Part shown: positions 23,898 to 35,310 of the stretch, piece by piece | Position numbering within the stretch: position 1 is the stretch's first letter | How the letters are laid out: each line of letters opens with the position of its first letter | Source: Biscogniauxia marginata | Taxonomy: Eukaryota > Ascomycota > Sordariomycetes > Xylariales > Xylariaceae | NCBI GenBank assembly: GCA_022695795.1 | Contig: MU404092.1 | Coordinates: 62,001-126,000 of the forward strand | Direction of reading: 5' to 3' | DNA: 64,000 nucleotides | Made by a program: the position numbers and the translations under genes | The notes under the pieces: generated by a model | What the model was told of the DNA's origin: nothing | Database searches by the model: none | The model's input: the letters and a program-made list of their open reading frames with translations, nothing else

Positions 23898-25664
23898 TTA
23901 AAGCCTCTTCCCCCCACCCTTCCCCATCCCCCTCCTATACAGAGCATCGAAGCGATCAGGGAACAAAATCCCGTTAGCGAGCCTAATCAGGTCTCTCTCC
24001 GTCTTCTCCCTCCTCGCATTACCTTTACTACCGCCCCTGCTGTTGTTACTGCTATCGTTACTACTACTTCCACCCCCGCCGCTATAAGATTCCTCAAACC
24101 CGAACCCTTCCTCGCCGACACTCCGCTCGTCCCACGGTAGCAACCCCATGCTCCGCAGTCCGCTCTCGCCGCCCGCGTCGCTGACCTCCTGCACCCCGGG
24201 CCTGCCCGTGTGCTCCCCCTCGCCGGCGGCGGCTCCGGCTTCGCTCCCACCTCTGCCTATGTCTCTGCCCCTGCCGTTCCGCCCGCTGTCCCCGCCTCCG
24301 TAGTCCGCGCGCTCGAAATCCGGCGCCGGCAGGCCACGGAGGAAAGCACGGCGCTGGCGGGCGAGGTACAGGGCGTTGGTCTGGGTGAGCGGGCACGCGG
24401 GGATGTACAGGACGCTTGCGTCGCCCGCCGGTATTGACGCGGACCCGGCTACCCGGCCAGTGCCGGCGCCGAGGTGCACGCGGTCGGTAGCGTGGACGGT
24501 GTCGGGGTGCCAGAGGACGTAGTCGCCGGGCTCGACGCGCGGGATCGGGATCATGGTGCGATCGAGGCGTAGGTGCGGGTGCAACACCGTCGTGAGCTCC
24601 TGTATGTAGCCGGGGACGGCGCCGTGGAGGACGCTGGTCTGGGCGACGTGCAGGCTCCAGTTGTTCTCGTGCAGGAACTCGGCGGCGCCGGAGGATGAAG
24701 ATGACGGAGACGAAAGCAAGGGGCGACGTGGGGAGAAGAAGGGCCGTAGGAGGAGGTACGCCGTCGTGAGTTGCAGCATCGGACAGGCGAGGAGCGACCC
24801 GGATCCAGGGACGATGGACGACAGCGAGACCCAACCCTGAAACATGCGGAACACGCTGCACGACCCGGCGCCGTTGTACAGATCCGAGGTCATGCCGAGC
24901 CGGGTGCTACTATCCCACGGGTCGTACTCTTCCCACCGCCCCTCGAAGATCTTGGCATAGGTACCACTGCGACCGTACCCGTCCGGCTCCCAGCGCTCGA
25001 CGCTGCCGCCGTCTAGGTGCGGGCCCGTGGCCAGCGCGGTATCACCCGGTATCCGCATGCGCAACCGGTCGGCGTAGACGACTGGGTACCTGCTGCTGAC
25101 GAGTGCGTCCTCGCGGCTCGAGTGCCATACGCTCATGGCGAACCGCTGCGCCTCGAGTACTCTCGAGTCAGCACGGGCTCGGACTTGCCCGGGGCTCCAG
25201 TAGAGCTCGAACAGTTGCGGGTCGTGCGGCGGCACGCCCTTCGTATGCGGGTTGTGGCGGAGGTAGTCCAGCGTCTCTTCCTTCCACGACTGGGCGACAT
25301 TGGGAGGAACCACGCGCCTTACTACGGCAACGCCCCGTTTCTTGAGGGCCTGCTTGAAGGCAGACACGATTACCGGATTGTGTATGTCTAAGTAGTCGAT
25401 CGTAGGTATGATGTCTAGTCCGTACGCGGCTATGTGGTCTGCCTCTTTCCTCAGCTGGAGTAGGAGGCGGTAGAACGAGTCGGCTACGGCCTTTTCATGC
25501 CCGGCAATGAGGTTTCGCTTTATTTTGGCAAATCGGCCCGATAAGGGAATGGGTTCTGTGTCTAGCAAGGACATGAAATTCGAAGTCATGGTAGTTGCTC
25601 CATACGCGGAGACAAGGCCTGGCCGTACTCTTAGGCCATCCGGTCTAGATGGTGTGAAGAGCAT
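23898..25664 (-). CDS. DUF1479 family protein, putative 2OG-Fe(II)-type oxygenase
   Basis: A single-exon frame of 588 aa. DUF1479 proteins (bacterial YbiU, Candida Gig1) have the jelly-roll core of 2-oxoglutarate/Fe(II) enzymes; the substrate is not established. H216-L-D218 in GPHLDGGSVERWE looks like the first two iron ligands, and the His in LWHPDTVHATDRVH the third. A Ser-rich insert lies near 300-320. After about residue 430 the protein has a long Gly/Ser/Asn-rich low-complexity stretch and ends with a recognisable family-like ANGILFPDRFDALY. The Arg-rich N-terminus before a second Met (MTSNF, residue 26) could be a mitochondrial presequence or simply 5' leader; the start is uncertain between the two. 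It converges on the Bap31-like gene. Confidence 0.85.
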   Translation of the reverse strand: MLFTPSRPDGLRVRPGLVSAYGATTMTSNFMSLLDTEPIPLSGRFAKIKRNLIAGHEKAVADSFYRLLLQLRKEADHIAAYGLDIIPTIDYLDIHNPVIVSAFKQALKKRGVAVVRRVVPPNVAQSWKEETLDYLRHNPHTKGVPPHDPQLFELYWSPGQVRARADSRVLEAQRFAMSVWHSSREDALVSSRYPVVYADRLRMRIPGDTALATGPHLDGGSVERWEPDGYGRSGTYAKIFEGRWEEYDPWDSSTRLGMTSDLYNGAGSCSVFRMFQGWVSLSSIVPGSGSLLACPMLQLTTAYLLLRPFFSPRRPLLSSPSSSSSGAAEFLHENNWSLHVAQTSVLHGAVPGYIQELTTVLHPHLRLDRTMIPIPRVEPGDYVLWHPDTVHATDRVHLGAGTGRVAGSASIPAGDASVLYIPACPLTQTNALYLARQRRAFLRGLPAPDFERADYGGGDSGRNGRGRDIGRGGSEAGAAAGEGEHTGRPGVQEVSDAGGESGLRSMGLLPWDERSVGEEGFGFEESYSGGGGSSSNDSSNNSRGGSKGNARREKTERDLIRLANGILFPDRFDALYRRGMGKGGGKRL

Positions 25665-26369
25665 ATTATTGTTATTAGGTAGGTTTCTAAAAATAGGATT
25701 AAGGTATTGGAAATTTACAGGCGCGAGACGTTTGAACAGATAAAGCTCAAGCCGTCTTCACGACGAGTATATTTCTCTTTATATGACCATATCACAAGGC
25801 CACTCTGCCGACCTAACAACTTAACAAGACTTCCCATTCGTGGCAAATGGGTCGAAAAGGATGCAAGTGGACTGACTAGTGAACTAATGGCTGTTTCGTG
25901 ATCCCCTGATGAAGAGAGCACAGATAAGAGGATCTAGAATCGGCGGAAGCCCCCTCGTAAACACGCTGCGTATGTTAGACTGACATCTAGGTCGTCGTCT
26001 TCGGCAACGAACTCCGAGACGGAGCTATCTTCGCCCTGCCTCTGCAAACCCTGCGTTAGCGATAGTTTGACACATATCGATAATGCGGCTAGTCGTTGGC
26101 CAGTGGACGCGGCTCTTGAGCAACGCTCCCACGGGCCGATGAACCGACCCAATCTGAAGGCCCAAAAACTCGGGAACAAATCCTCCCAATTGGGATGGAA
26201 CCCGGTTGCTCGTGGCGCACATACCCTAGGCTTCGCTGACTAAATGCCATGCATGTTACTGGCGATGCTGGTTGGGAATGCAATAGGTAGCATTCCGGCT
26301 TTCCAGATTGCAGCACGCAACCCTCGAGTGCATCGGTGTTACCAAGAAGTGGGATAACCGGGTTATATC
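25665..26369. other. Intergenic, DUF1479 gene to HhH gene
   Basis: About 700 bp with no credible gene. It contains the 3' region of the HhH gene and the promoter of the DUF1479 gene, both on the minus strand. Confidence 0.6.
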
Positions 26370-27268
26370 TCAAGAGGTCTTCCCTCGCTTGGATCGCCGT
26401 GGGGGCGCTTGCACGCTCGTTTCTGCGGCTGAATTCACCTTCCTCTTCGACGTGACCCTGGACGAATCCGCCTCGGGCTTCATCTCGGACACAGGATTTG
26501 GTGTCTCGCTTGTCGATGTAGCCTGCGGGGACCCTTCCTTCATCAACACATAGGCCACCTTCTCGATATCCGTAGCACTGACTTCTAGACGCTCGGCTAG
26601 AGCCTGTGTAGCTGCGTTCAATTCGAGGTACTCCTTCGGATTGTACTTGATAGGGGATATTTTCCCGTCACGACATAGCCAGTAGAAGGCCTCGTCCGAG
26701 AAGAAAATGACACGCCCTGGGTCATGGACGGAGAGCAGAAGTGAAGCAGTCGCGGGGCCGATTCCTTTTAGCTTGGTGATTGTATCGAGGGCCTTGGACG
26801 GATTGGGGTCGGCCCAATAGTTCGTCATAGCCTCCTGGATAGTTTCCTTGACGGTTGCCTCTTGATTTGACGATACAAGCTTCATGAGGGTTGGGCGGAA
26901 TTTGCCATGACGGCTAACCACATGTCAGGCAATTCTTGCGTGCCACACCGTGAAGGAGAAATGGAACTCACAGCTTCCAACCAACCAACATCTTCATGTC
27001 ATTGTAAGTCATTCCTCTCCGAGGTTTCTCGGACTGGAAGCATGCAAGGGCATCTCCATAGCGGAACTTATCGAGCTCTAGCAGCGTCTTCTGACCAGGC
27101 TTAGCTACGTAGATGATCAGTCCTGAGGCTGCCCAACATATCCGCCTTCTTTCTGGACTCACCCCCTTTAGCTAATGAAATTGACTCGATGAGAGGCACA
27201 TACCGAACCAAAACTTGTTTGAAGTGGTCCGTTGATATGTTTGCCGGAAGTAAGTCCCTGCCTATCAT
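26370..27268 (-). CDS. Helix-hairpin-helix protein of unknown function, DNA-glycosylase-like
   Basis: Three exons on the minus strand, 27268-27163, 27104-26972 and 26913-26370, give 260 aa. The joins restore continuous sequence: the second splice gives GWKLRHGKFRPTLMKLV across the junction. The middle contains LKGIGPATASLLLSV, a clear helix-hairpin-helix motif of the type found in base-excision glycosylases of the HhH-GPD class, followed by FFSDEAFYWLC. I do not see the glycosylase lysine/aspartate context well enough to claim an enzyme. The C-terminus is basic and ends PPRRSKRGKTS, a likely nuclear localisation signal. Relatives seem to be uncharacterised fungal proteins. It is divergent from the zf-met2 gene, with 570 bp between starts. 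Confidence 0.8.
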
Positions 27269-27838
27269 TGTGGCTCTAGAATGCCGGTAGTGAGAATACC
27301 TAGGTATGTATATCAATATGCCGTACCCTAGATACCTAGGTAGTCAAAAAGATCGAGAGTACGGAATACAAGATTGGTTCATGTTGAGTAACACCAAGGG
27401 TAGAGGTTGCACAGCCGAGAATATCCGGTGAGTGTAAATGGTGAAGGTGAGAAAAATGGATAGGAGCAGGCACGGGGAAAGATCACAAAGGCACTTATTC
27501 AATATAGAGGTATTAGGTACGTAAAGATGTATGTAACTATAGAGGTAATAGTAACATGCGGGGGTCTTGTTTTCGACGTGGGGTCCAGGCGCTACCTACC
27601 TAGAAACCCTCCAAGCCTCCACTTAATCTTTTTTTGCCCATCGATAAAATCGGCCGGGGCCCCTTTTTCTTTTCTCTTCCTCTTTCGCGACGATCCCCGA
27701 CATCCCGCCATCCCGCCATACAAGGTGTAGGTAGATTCTCGAGAAGAATCGCAAAAAGACGAAGAAGAGAAAAATAAAGAAAAGACCTGTGCACACGCTT
27801 TTTCACCGTCCTCAACTCTTCTACACCTCTTCGTCAAA
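27269..27838. other. Divergent promoter region
   Basis: 570 bp between two oppositely transcribed start codons. It contains CCTAGGTA-type palindromic motifs near 27298-27340 and a pyrimidine-rich stretch before 27839. No gene seen. Confidence 0.55.
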
Positions 27839-28328
27839 ATGGGCGGCGGCAATGTAAGTTACAAGCTGTCCCCGAGACCGACTTGGTCGTGGAATTCGAC
27901 CCCCCATCGAGATGAGAATAGACTATTGACATATTATTTGCGAACTTCTCTAGGGATGCAAGTCTTCCAAGAAGCGTGAGCGCAACAAGAAGGAAGCTGG
28001 CAAGGCTCCCAAGTCGCAGCTGAAGTCCGTACGTCACCTACTTTCCCTTCAATCTGCCTACAAGTTTATTCATTTTATGCTGACATGTTCTCCCACAGAA
28101 CGTCAAGGCTATGGATATCCAGTGCCAGGTCTGCAAGGCCACCTTCCTGAAGACGACCCGCGCCCCCGAGTACGTCTCTCTTCTCTCTCCCCCCTCCACA
28201 GTTTTCTAAAATGGAAAAGTTGCCCGTGCCTAACAAGTTATTTGTGTAACAGGCTCAAGGATCATGCCGGGAATAAACACAGCAAAGACCTTGCTGCGTG
28301 CTTCCCCGGCTTCGAAGAGACTAACTAA
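27839..28328 (+). CDS. Small zf-met2 / DUF1909-type protein
   Basis: Four exons, 27839-27853, 27954-28028, 28099-28169 and 28253-28328, encode 78 aa. The protein begins MGGGNGCKSSKKRERN, a basic SERF/4F5-like segment, followed by a zinc finger C-x2-C...H-x4-H (QCQVCKATF ... KDHAGNKHSKD). This layout matches the small plant/fungal proteins annotated as At2g23090-like (zf-met2); their role is not well defined. All splice sites are GT..AG and each junction keeps the frame. The first exon holds only five codons. It is divergent from the HhH gene. Confidence 0.92.
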
Positions 28329-28723
28329 ACGAAAGGAGGACACTGGGAAATGTCTATTAGGGTGGGGGGTATCTGACGCTGTGTAGAATACACTAGCACG
28401 TTAGGGCGACGATTCGAGACCGAAGAAGAATAAGAAGCAGAGAGATATTCTAGGGTCAGATTGCATCAAACGGGTAGCGAAGGCGCATTATATGGTGTTT
28501 CGAGCAGAACAGAAATTCGGTAGGGAGGGGGAAAAGGGGGGGCACCACGATTTTTACAACATGCGAAACTTCTCGTCATGGCAAAATCCATTTGGTTTAA
28601 CGAATCTACGAGTTATATGAGAAAGAATATAGAGAGAGACAGAGCGAAAGAAAGTGATATAGAAGCTTTAATTCTTGTTCTTCTTCTCCTATAATTTGTT
28701 TGTTCTCACATGCACACACAGTT
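28329..28723. other. Intergenic between convergent genes
   Basis: About 395 bp between two 3' ends, with a purine-rich AGAGAGAC tract near 28630-28660. No gene seen. Confidence 0.6.
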
Positions 28724-30080
28724 TCAGTGCGCCTCAACTGCCGCCCGCCTACTAACATCTACACCACCCTCAACGGCTACAGTAGCCGCGTTCTTAGCCT
28801 GAGCTCCCGCCTCCTGCTGCTGTTGCTCGCGGATGCTGCGCAGGATGTCCGGGTACCACCTCTCGCCCACATCGGGGTGGCTCTTGACGCGGTTCCGCAG
28901 CGTGGCCTCGCCGAGCGTGGCCGCGGCGCCGCCGGCGCGGAACGTGAACTCGACGTCGTCGAGGCGGACGCCGCCATTCTCCTCGAGTATGCGGCGGCGC
29001 TGGTCCCGGACGCCATCCGGCACGTCGCCGACGCCGGCTCCGGCCTCGAGCTCCTCGAACGTGGTGCTCGCGCGCACGCCCTGGAAGAACGGGACCGAGA
29101 GGCGCGCCCCCTCGCCCGCGAGCGGCGACAGCACGCGGTGCGTCGTCGACGCGCAGACGCCGCGCGTCAGCGCCTCGAGGCCCTGCCCGATGGCGACCAC
29201 GAGCGTGCCGTCGACCGGCGGACAGTCGATCCAGCACCCCTGCAGGTTCTGCACTTGCAGGCCCCGGTGCGGGCTCGCCTGCAGCAGGTAGCTCGTCAGC
29301 ATGCTGTCCTTGTGCGGGCCGACGCCCTGGCCCCTGGCGCTTTCTCCCCCGTCTTCCCTTCCGTCTGCAGCGGCGGCAGGGACGAACCCGAGCCCGAGCT
29401 CGCTCGCGTCCGGGTACCTGACGATCTTGAGCTTGTGCTGCTGGTCGGCGTCGAAGTAGCGGTCGAACGCGCCGGGCGGCAGCTCGATGGCCTCGGCGAT
29501 CAGCGACGTGAAGCGGATCGAGATCTCGCCCATGCGCCGCATGTAGTCGGCGTAGACGCGGCGGAAGTCCGGCAGCACCGCCGCCGACGGCCACTGGTTC
29601 GGCGCCAGCAGGTTCGCGTACCGCGGGGCCCCCGGCCCGGGTAACGCGTGCTCCGTCGACAGGTCGATCTGCTCCCGGTGGTCCGTCCGGCCCGCCGTGA
29701 TCTCGGCCGAGAGCCGTGAGTACCCCAGGAACGAGGGCGCGTTCTTCATCTCGATCTTCAGCCTGTGGTTATCCCCATGTTTGCACCAGACCCGCCCCGA
29801 CGTAGGGACGGTTGGCACCGGGGTGTGAGTTTTAGCCGCCTTTTTCTTTTTTTTTTTCTTTTCTGGAGGGAAAGACTTACTTCTCTTCTTCGGGTATATC
29901 GAAGAAAGCTTTTCCTTGGGATATGACCTGTTGCCACAGCTCGTCCGGGATCCCGACGTTCTTGAGATACAGGAACCCCACCTCCATCAGCGCGTGTCTC
30001 AGTTCGGCGAGGAACTGCGGCTTGGTCTCCGGGTCCTGGGCTAGAGCCAGGTCCAGGATTGGGATCGATGTAAAGGACAT
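28724..30080 (-). CDS. Isopenicillin-N-synthase-like 2OG-Fe(II) dioxygenase
   Basis: Two exons, 30080-29881 and 29762-28724, give 412 aa. The splice restores EEKLKIEMKNAPSFLGYSR. The N-terminus MSFTSIPILDLA is the usual start of the plant/fungal IPNS-like (DIOX_N) family, and HALMEVGFLYLKNVGIP is its conserved 'G-F-x-x-x-x-N' helix. Iron ligands are H217, D219 (GPHKDS) and H275 (TTHRV); R287-x-S289 (ARLSVPFF) should bind 2-oxoglutarate. The substrate is unknown, and no biosynthetic cluster surrounds the gene. The 118-nt intron contains a long A-rich run on the sense strand. An acidic Gly-rich insert lies near residues 196-212. The second exon is GC-rich, which creates long shadow frames in the other phases. 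Confidence 0.93.
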
Positions 30081-31310
30081 GACCGACTACCTATACAATT
30101 GTATATATTTGACTCCGCTTCCTGATAAATGTATGTATTATAATGGACACTCTAGATAATCGTTCACTTCTTCGAAAAGGGAGGGGTGTGAAATTTGACC
30201 AGGGAAGAGAGCTAAGCTCCTGATGTTTTTTCGAAGGGCTCGAATGTTGTGATAGGTAGTGATATCACTCCCCAGGCGTGGGGAAGCTCGTACGATGAAC
30301 TAACTATAGATACTAATCTAGGTCAAACTAAATGCGTGTAGTAAGGTATGGCGTAATCCCGCTCATCGGCCCTCGCATACGCGAGGCTACCCCACGACTT
30401 GGCTCCTCGGAGAATTATCGTCGATCATTCAGTGGCTAGTATACTCCCGACAAATGCTTGCGTAATACACATTTATCTATTGGCTTTTCTTATAGGCCTT
30501 ATGTAAACTTATTATATTACATACTTGGTACTGGTATATTTGTTTCTAGGTAATGGAAATGCTCTAGTTTAAATATGCCAAGAAGATCGACTTTGTTCCG
30601 TCCCTTCTAGAATCGGGAATACTTGCAAACCGAACAGTTTACGCACGAATGGCTATACATATATCTCCAACCTGATCCATAGCACCACTAGCATTTATGA
30701 TGATGTGACGAGTTACCCGGCCCGGCAGGGTTTCCGTCCTGACCGGTCTTCCTATTCGGTTTCTCAAGGCGAGTTCCGGCTCTTGACCGAGCCACACGCG
30801 AAAACACATGATAAATGAATGCACTCACTGCAGAAAGGACATACTGAACGGGATAAGGCGGGACGGAGAATCGAGCCGTGGTCCATAATTATGGAGAAGT
30901 ACCCAAAGAATAGGCGATTATATAACATCCTTTAACCTAGACTATTCTATATTCCCCTCATCGTCGGTTCCTCAGCTGGGAATTTCCCTCCCGAGATACG
31001 TCCAATAGGTCAAGGTCTTTGTAGCGGACGGTGGTGTATAAGAGCCTTTAGAATGTAGGCCTGCTGCCCATTTCTGAACAAGCTAGGCGATTGTCCAGTA
31101 AGGTAGGGTTGGTATTTGAAGTTGGATATTATACGCGCGTGATGCGTTGAACCAGTCATATGTACACATTGCTATAGGAGACATACTAGCCAGCTACTAG
31201 AATGCCTCAGATCGCCATAATGATGGGCCAGACTCCCCATTCTCCAAGGCGAAAAGAAGAAAACCCCTCACTGATCAATATTAACACGTTGGTATATTCG
31301 TACGAAGCTT
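30081..31310. other. Intergenic, oxygenase to UTP17
   Basis: About 1.2 kb: the promoter of the oxygenase on the left and the 3' end of UTP17 on the right. No gene, tRNA or repeat recognised. Confidence 0.6.
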
Positions 31311-34300
31311 TCACGCTGCGGGAATGGCTGCCTCCATAGAGAATAGGTTTGCGACTTTATAGAACATATCCTCGATAGACGGCATGCCAAATGATGGCGC
31401 GGCGTCAAAGAGCTCTGTAAGCTTCTGCGACGCAATGACAGCTGGATGATTGTAGTCTTCACCAATTGCATCCTCAGCCATATCAACATCCATCTCATCT
31501 CTGCTAGCCGGTTCGCCATTTCCTTTGTTGACAAGTGCTACCGAAGCTTCTGTCGCAGGAGTATTTCCGGTTGGTTCGGGATCGAGGTTGAGGTCGGCCA
31601 GAGGCTGGGCAAAGGCTAAAGGTTTCATGTCCATGCTGTCACTCACATACCATAGTTGGGCTGCTGAGTCCAGGACAAGGAAGCCACTGGAGCCAATTGA
31701 TGGAAGTAGTGATGTTATCGGGTACGGGAATTTATGCACCAGTTCGGGAACACATTGCTCCGTGGTAAACACGGCAAACTCTGAATGGGAACGGGCTGAC
31801 TCTAGGTTGCGTCGTGAAATAGCCACGGCGAAACGCGAGGCCTGGTAGTTAACTGCTAAATGGGCTATAATCGAAGCACCCGGCCTATGCGTATCCTCAT
31901 TTTCCCACAATTGAACACCATAGCGAAGCTCGTCCAGGACCATGTCGTACACCACAAGAGTATCTGAGAGTACGATTAGGTACGATGATAGAACTATAAT
32001 CCCCTGGATGTCTCCCTTGATCAGCTCGGTAAAGGAGTCATGAATCTTGCCAGATGTAGGGTCAATGATGTAGATTGCTGAACCGTGCTCGCGAACTTCA
32101 GCACAAACTAAAGTAGAGCTATCTTCAGAGAAGCAGATAGCCCCGGAACCTTTGACAGCCCCGGAAGCAGCCTCGGAATCTTCAGCAGCCTCAGAATCTT
32201 CGCCAGTCCCGGTTACCATATCTGGATCACCCTCCGCTTCGGTTCCGGGGAGGTGGACTGCTAGAGAGCATGTCCAGCTACGTAATGGCTGACCGTTTTG
32301 GCGCTTGATGGGAATGCCGTTTCGCTGCCTGACTCTCGGCCGCCACAACCGTACAATCCTGTCTTTACCGATGGAAGCAAAACCTTCTTCGTTGGGATCA
32401 GCGGCTATATCGAAGACCGATTCGCCTTGGTCTGCATAGTGTGGCGCGTCAATTCGAGACACCAGTTCGAGACTCTGGCTATCTGGTGAGATAGCCCAGA
32501 ACTTGAGATATACCTCGCGTCTCTCTACTGCTGATCCTTCAAGAGCACTGACATCTCGCAAAGGAGGTTGCCACTCATCAATCGTGGCGAGCCACCGGCC
32601 ATTATGTGAGTATGCTATACTAGTAATTCGGGGTTCCGTTATCGAATAACCTCTGCTTGTCAGGTTAACATCCGTTGGGTTTGTTCTTGTCAGAGCTTGC
32701 TTCGAAATACTCTGCATTGTGGTAAGGTCTACAGTTTGTATTAGCGGTGTAGATGGCCCACTCGTAGAACAACTGGGCTGTTGCCCATTCCCAACGCATA
32801 ACGAGATTCGCGATGTGTCACATGGATTAACGGCAGCAAGATTCTTCGATAATTGAATCGAAGTGTGACACCCTACTTGTCTGACCATGTCGTCTTTAGA
32901 GAGAGGTCGGGGCATAACTGCCGTCTGGATTCCTGATACATAGGCAGTCGGTTTCATTTCTGCAGTGGATAGGACCATGACAGAGTTGTCATCTAGATGA
33001 AGGACGTATGCAGAGCCCCGTGAAGATACGGCGATATTCTCAATTGCTGTAGATAGATGAGGCAAGAAGTCCAATTTTGCGGGATTAAGTTGCCAGAGTA
33101 CTAGAGTTGATTCCGACCCTCCAGAAATAATGTATTTACCTAGCGATTGAGTTAGATACTTGTATTAAGAAATAGGGAGGGTTAAAATGTCCTTACCATC
33201 TTGTGACCATTTGACAGCATGAACAGCTCTTCGATGCCAATGGTGTTTGCGCGGTCGGAGGGAATATTGGGGGTTTTCTGAAGTGTTTCTTGACTGAAGC
33301 TGGGACAAGAGGTCATCGTATAGAAACAGACCTCCTCGGGCGCAGCCCACCACGACATCAACGACAGGTCCATTGTTTATTTCGTCTCGGGACGTTGTAT
33401 GTAGACGTATACGATCCGTGGTTCGTATGTCTAAGCAAGCGATGTCGTCCCTGCTATCAAGGGCGAAGAACTCATAGTCAAGATCATCAAAGGTAGAGAC
33501 GGACTCGGACCTCGAAGATCCTAAAATGATATCTTGCTCTGATGAAGCAGCTAATATATGACCTAGTCGGACAGACTTGAGGTTTCGGATGATGGAAGAA
33601 CGAGTGTAAAGAACTTTTGATGTTTTCACATCGAGATTCTGGATATCACAGGCGAGTATGTGCCAGGTCTGATTCCTTTTAACAGAGGCAAACAGCACAT
33701 CCTGAGTATCGCGGCCAATTTTCATGACATTAATGGACATGTCACGCAGAAATTCACATTCCAGCTTGATGTATGCTTTGAATCCCTCGCCAGTCTCCCA
33801 GTCAATGGGCCAGACATAACCAGCAGACGAAGCCACCCATACTAGGTTCGGCGAGGTTGGTGATGGGCAGAGCGACACAATCTGTCCTCGTGATCCTTTT
33901 TTGGTGGAAAGAGGCAGGGGTATCTTACGGATCAGCAGAGACTCGGCTGCTGAGTATACTTGGAGGGAGGTATTGTATGCTAGGATCAGATGCCTGGTGT
34001 GAATGTGAGCATGAGCATCGTAACTTGCATGATGGAGGAGAGGAAAGTGCGCACTTGTCGTCATCGGTCAAGACGGGATCTATGTTTAATATCCTCCCAC
34101 CCATAGGCCGCGAGACTCTCCATGTGGATGGGGTTTCTCCTATGGCCAGCTCTTCAGATTCCGGATGCTTGGTCTCCTGCGTATCTGTCTGTGTAGCACG
34201 TTCATTCGCATTGTCAGCAGCCAACACTGTAATTTCCTCTCTTTCTATGGTTACGTCTAAGCCATTTGGTAGACCGGTCGCATTCTCTCGAGGGGGGTGG

Positions 34301-34484
34301 TCATTGGTGTCTGCGCGCTTCGACAGTGCGCGATCTTGCTTGGTTCGCTTTCGTCTGCCATTTTGATCTACATCCGCTTTCCGTTTATGCGCACTAGCCT
34401 GGGGGATATAGTTAGATATTAAGAAGGCATAGTGATGCTTCTGACTATGGCGAAACTCACCTCTGCATCTGTTGAGGGGGCCAT
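31311..34484 (-). CDS. UTP17: U3 snoRNP / SSU processome WD-repeat protein Utp17 (Nan1, WDR75)
   Basis: Utp17 belongs to the t-UTP (UtpA) subcomplex that binds nascent pre-rRNA in the nucleolus. Exons on the minus strand are 34484-34461, 34398-34055, 33993-33197 and 33139-31311, giving 997 aa. The basic N-terminus (AHKRKADVDQNGRRKRTKQ) looks like a nuclear/nucleolar signal. WD-type repeats follow: the segment WHRRAVHAVKWSQDG joins across intron 3 to KYIISGGSESTLVLWQLNP, a classic WD blade, and a second propeller is suggested by RITSIAYSHNGRWLATIDEW and DIAADPNEEGFASIGKDRIVRLW. A short DSEAAEDSEAA repeat interrupts it. Identification as Utp17 rather than another nucleolar WD protein rests on overall arrangement and length. 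It is divergent from RPB10. Confidence 0.88.
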
Positions 34485-34874
34485 GTTGAGACGAGATGTA
34501 GCGACTGTAATCTCATTCAGCTCTCGTGGCTTTTCAATGGACGTTCACTTGCCTAAGAAATCGCAAAAGTTTGGCAAAGTCCAAAGGTTTTTTTAGTGGG
34601 GCATCACGATAAGGACCTCAGTTGATAACCTTAAACTAAACCTTGTGGCGGATGATTATATTTCCGGTGTGTGGGGCCGCGGTAGGGTGCTACCTCTTAG
34701 GTACCTAGCAAGAAAAAGATTTCCCGAGTTCAGGTCACTTGGTAAACGCCAGTCGTTTTGTTACTACAGGCGATAACTTCAAATCAACAAGTCTTTGTTG
34801 CAGCGACAACTATCCCTCTTCCCTATCGCGTCTCCATCAGCAACCACGAGAAGGACACAACTTCTATTGGCAAC
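34485..34874. other. Divergent promoter, UTP17 / RPB10
   Basis: 390 bp between the start codons of a ribosome-biogenesis gene and an RNA polymerase subunit gene. It may be shared regulatory DNA. No specific binding site identified. Confidence 0.5.
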
Positions 34875-35310
34875 ATGATTATTCCTATTAGATGCTTTTC
34901 CTGCGGGAAGGTGAGTATAGCCGTGGCCGGACACGCCCACCGTCATGCTGATACTAACTGGCGCGGTCAATAGGTCACTGGAGACCTTTGGGAACGATAT
35001 CTCAAGCTCATAGATGACGGCATTCCGGACGGGTTCGTACGCGACTCCTCAATTCATCCGAATATCATGCTTACACGATGCTACAGCGATGCCATGGATC
35101 AGTTGGGGCTCAAGAGATACTGTTGCCGTCGCATGATCATGACCCACGTCGACTTGATCGAGAAGCTATTGAAGTAAGAAACACTGAGTCAACCAACACA
35201 TACGGCTTTGCCGCACACGTGTAATGCCAAGGGATGAGCTCGCTAACTGGCGTCTAAGGTACACGCCTGATGGACGAAACGACAAGAAACTCCAACTAGG
35301 AAAGGAATAA
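34875..35310 (+). CDS. RPB10: RNA polymerase I/II/III subunit Rpb10 (ABC10-beta)
   Basis: Rpb10 is a small zinc-binding subunit shared by the three nuclear RNA polymerases. Exons 34875-34910, 34974-35032, 35087-35173 and 35259-35310 encode 77 aa. Zinc ligands are C7, C10 (RCFSCGK) and C44, C45 (KRYCCRR), followed by the invariant [10 protein letters not shown]. The 54-nt intron at 35033-35086 is a multiple of three and has no stop, so an open frame runs through it and would add 18 residues between IPDG and DAMDQLG. I removed it because the GT..CTACAG borders then restore the conserved spacing. The last intron starts at a TAA-containing GTAAGA, so reading through it would truncate the protein after LLK. 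Confidence 0.95.

Noticed and set aside
24094..24861. Minus-strand frame of 255 codons
   Set aside because: Out-of-phase shadow of the DUF1479 gene; Arg/Pro-rich translation typical of a GC-rich alternate frame.
28700..29644. Plus-strand frame of 314 codons
   Set aside because: Lies antisense to the IPNS-like oxygenase exon; GC-rich codon bias opens shadow frames here, and the product has no family features.
23898..30080. Biosynthetic gene cluster around the two oxygenases
   Set aside because: No synthase, transporter, P450 or cluster regulator nearby, and the two oxygenases are separated by unrelated conserved genes.
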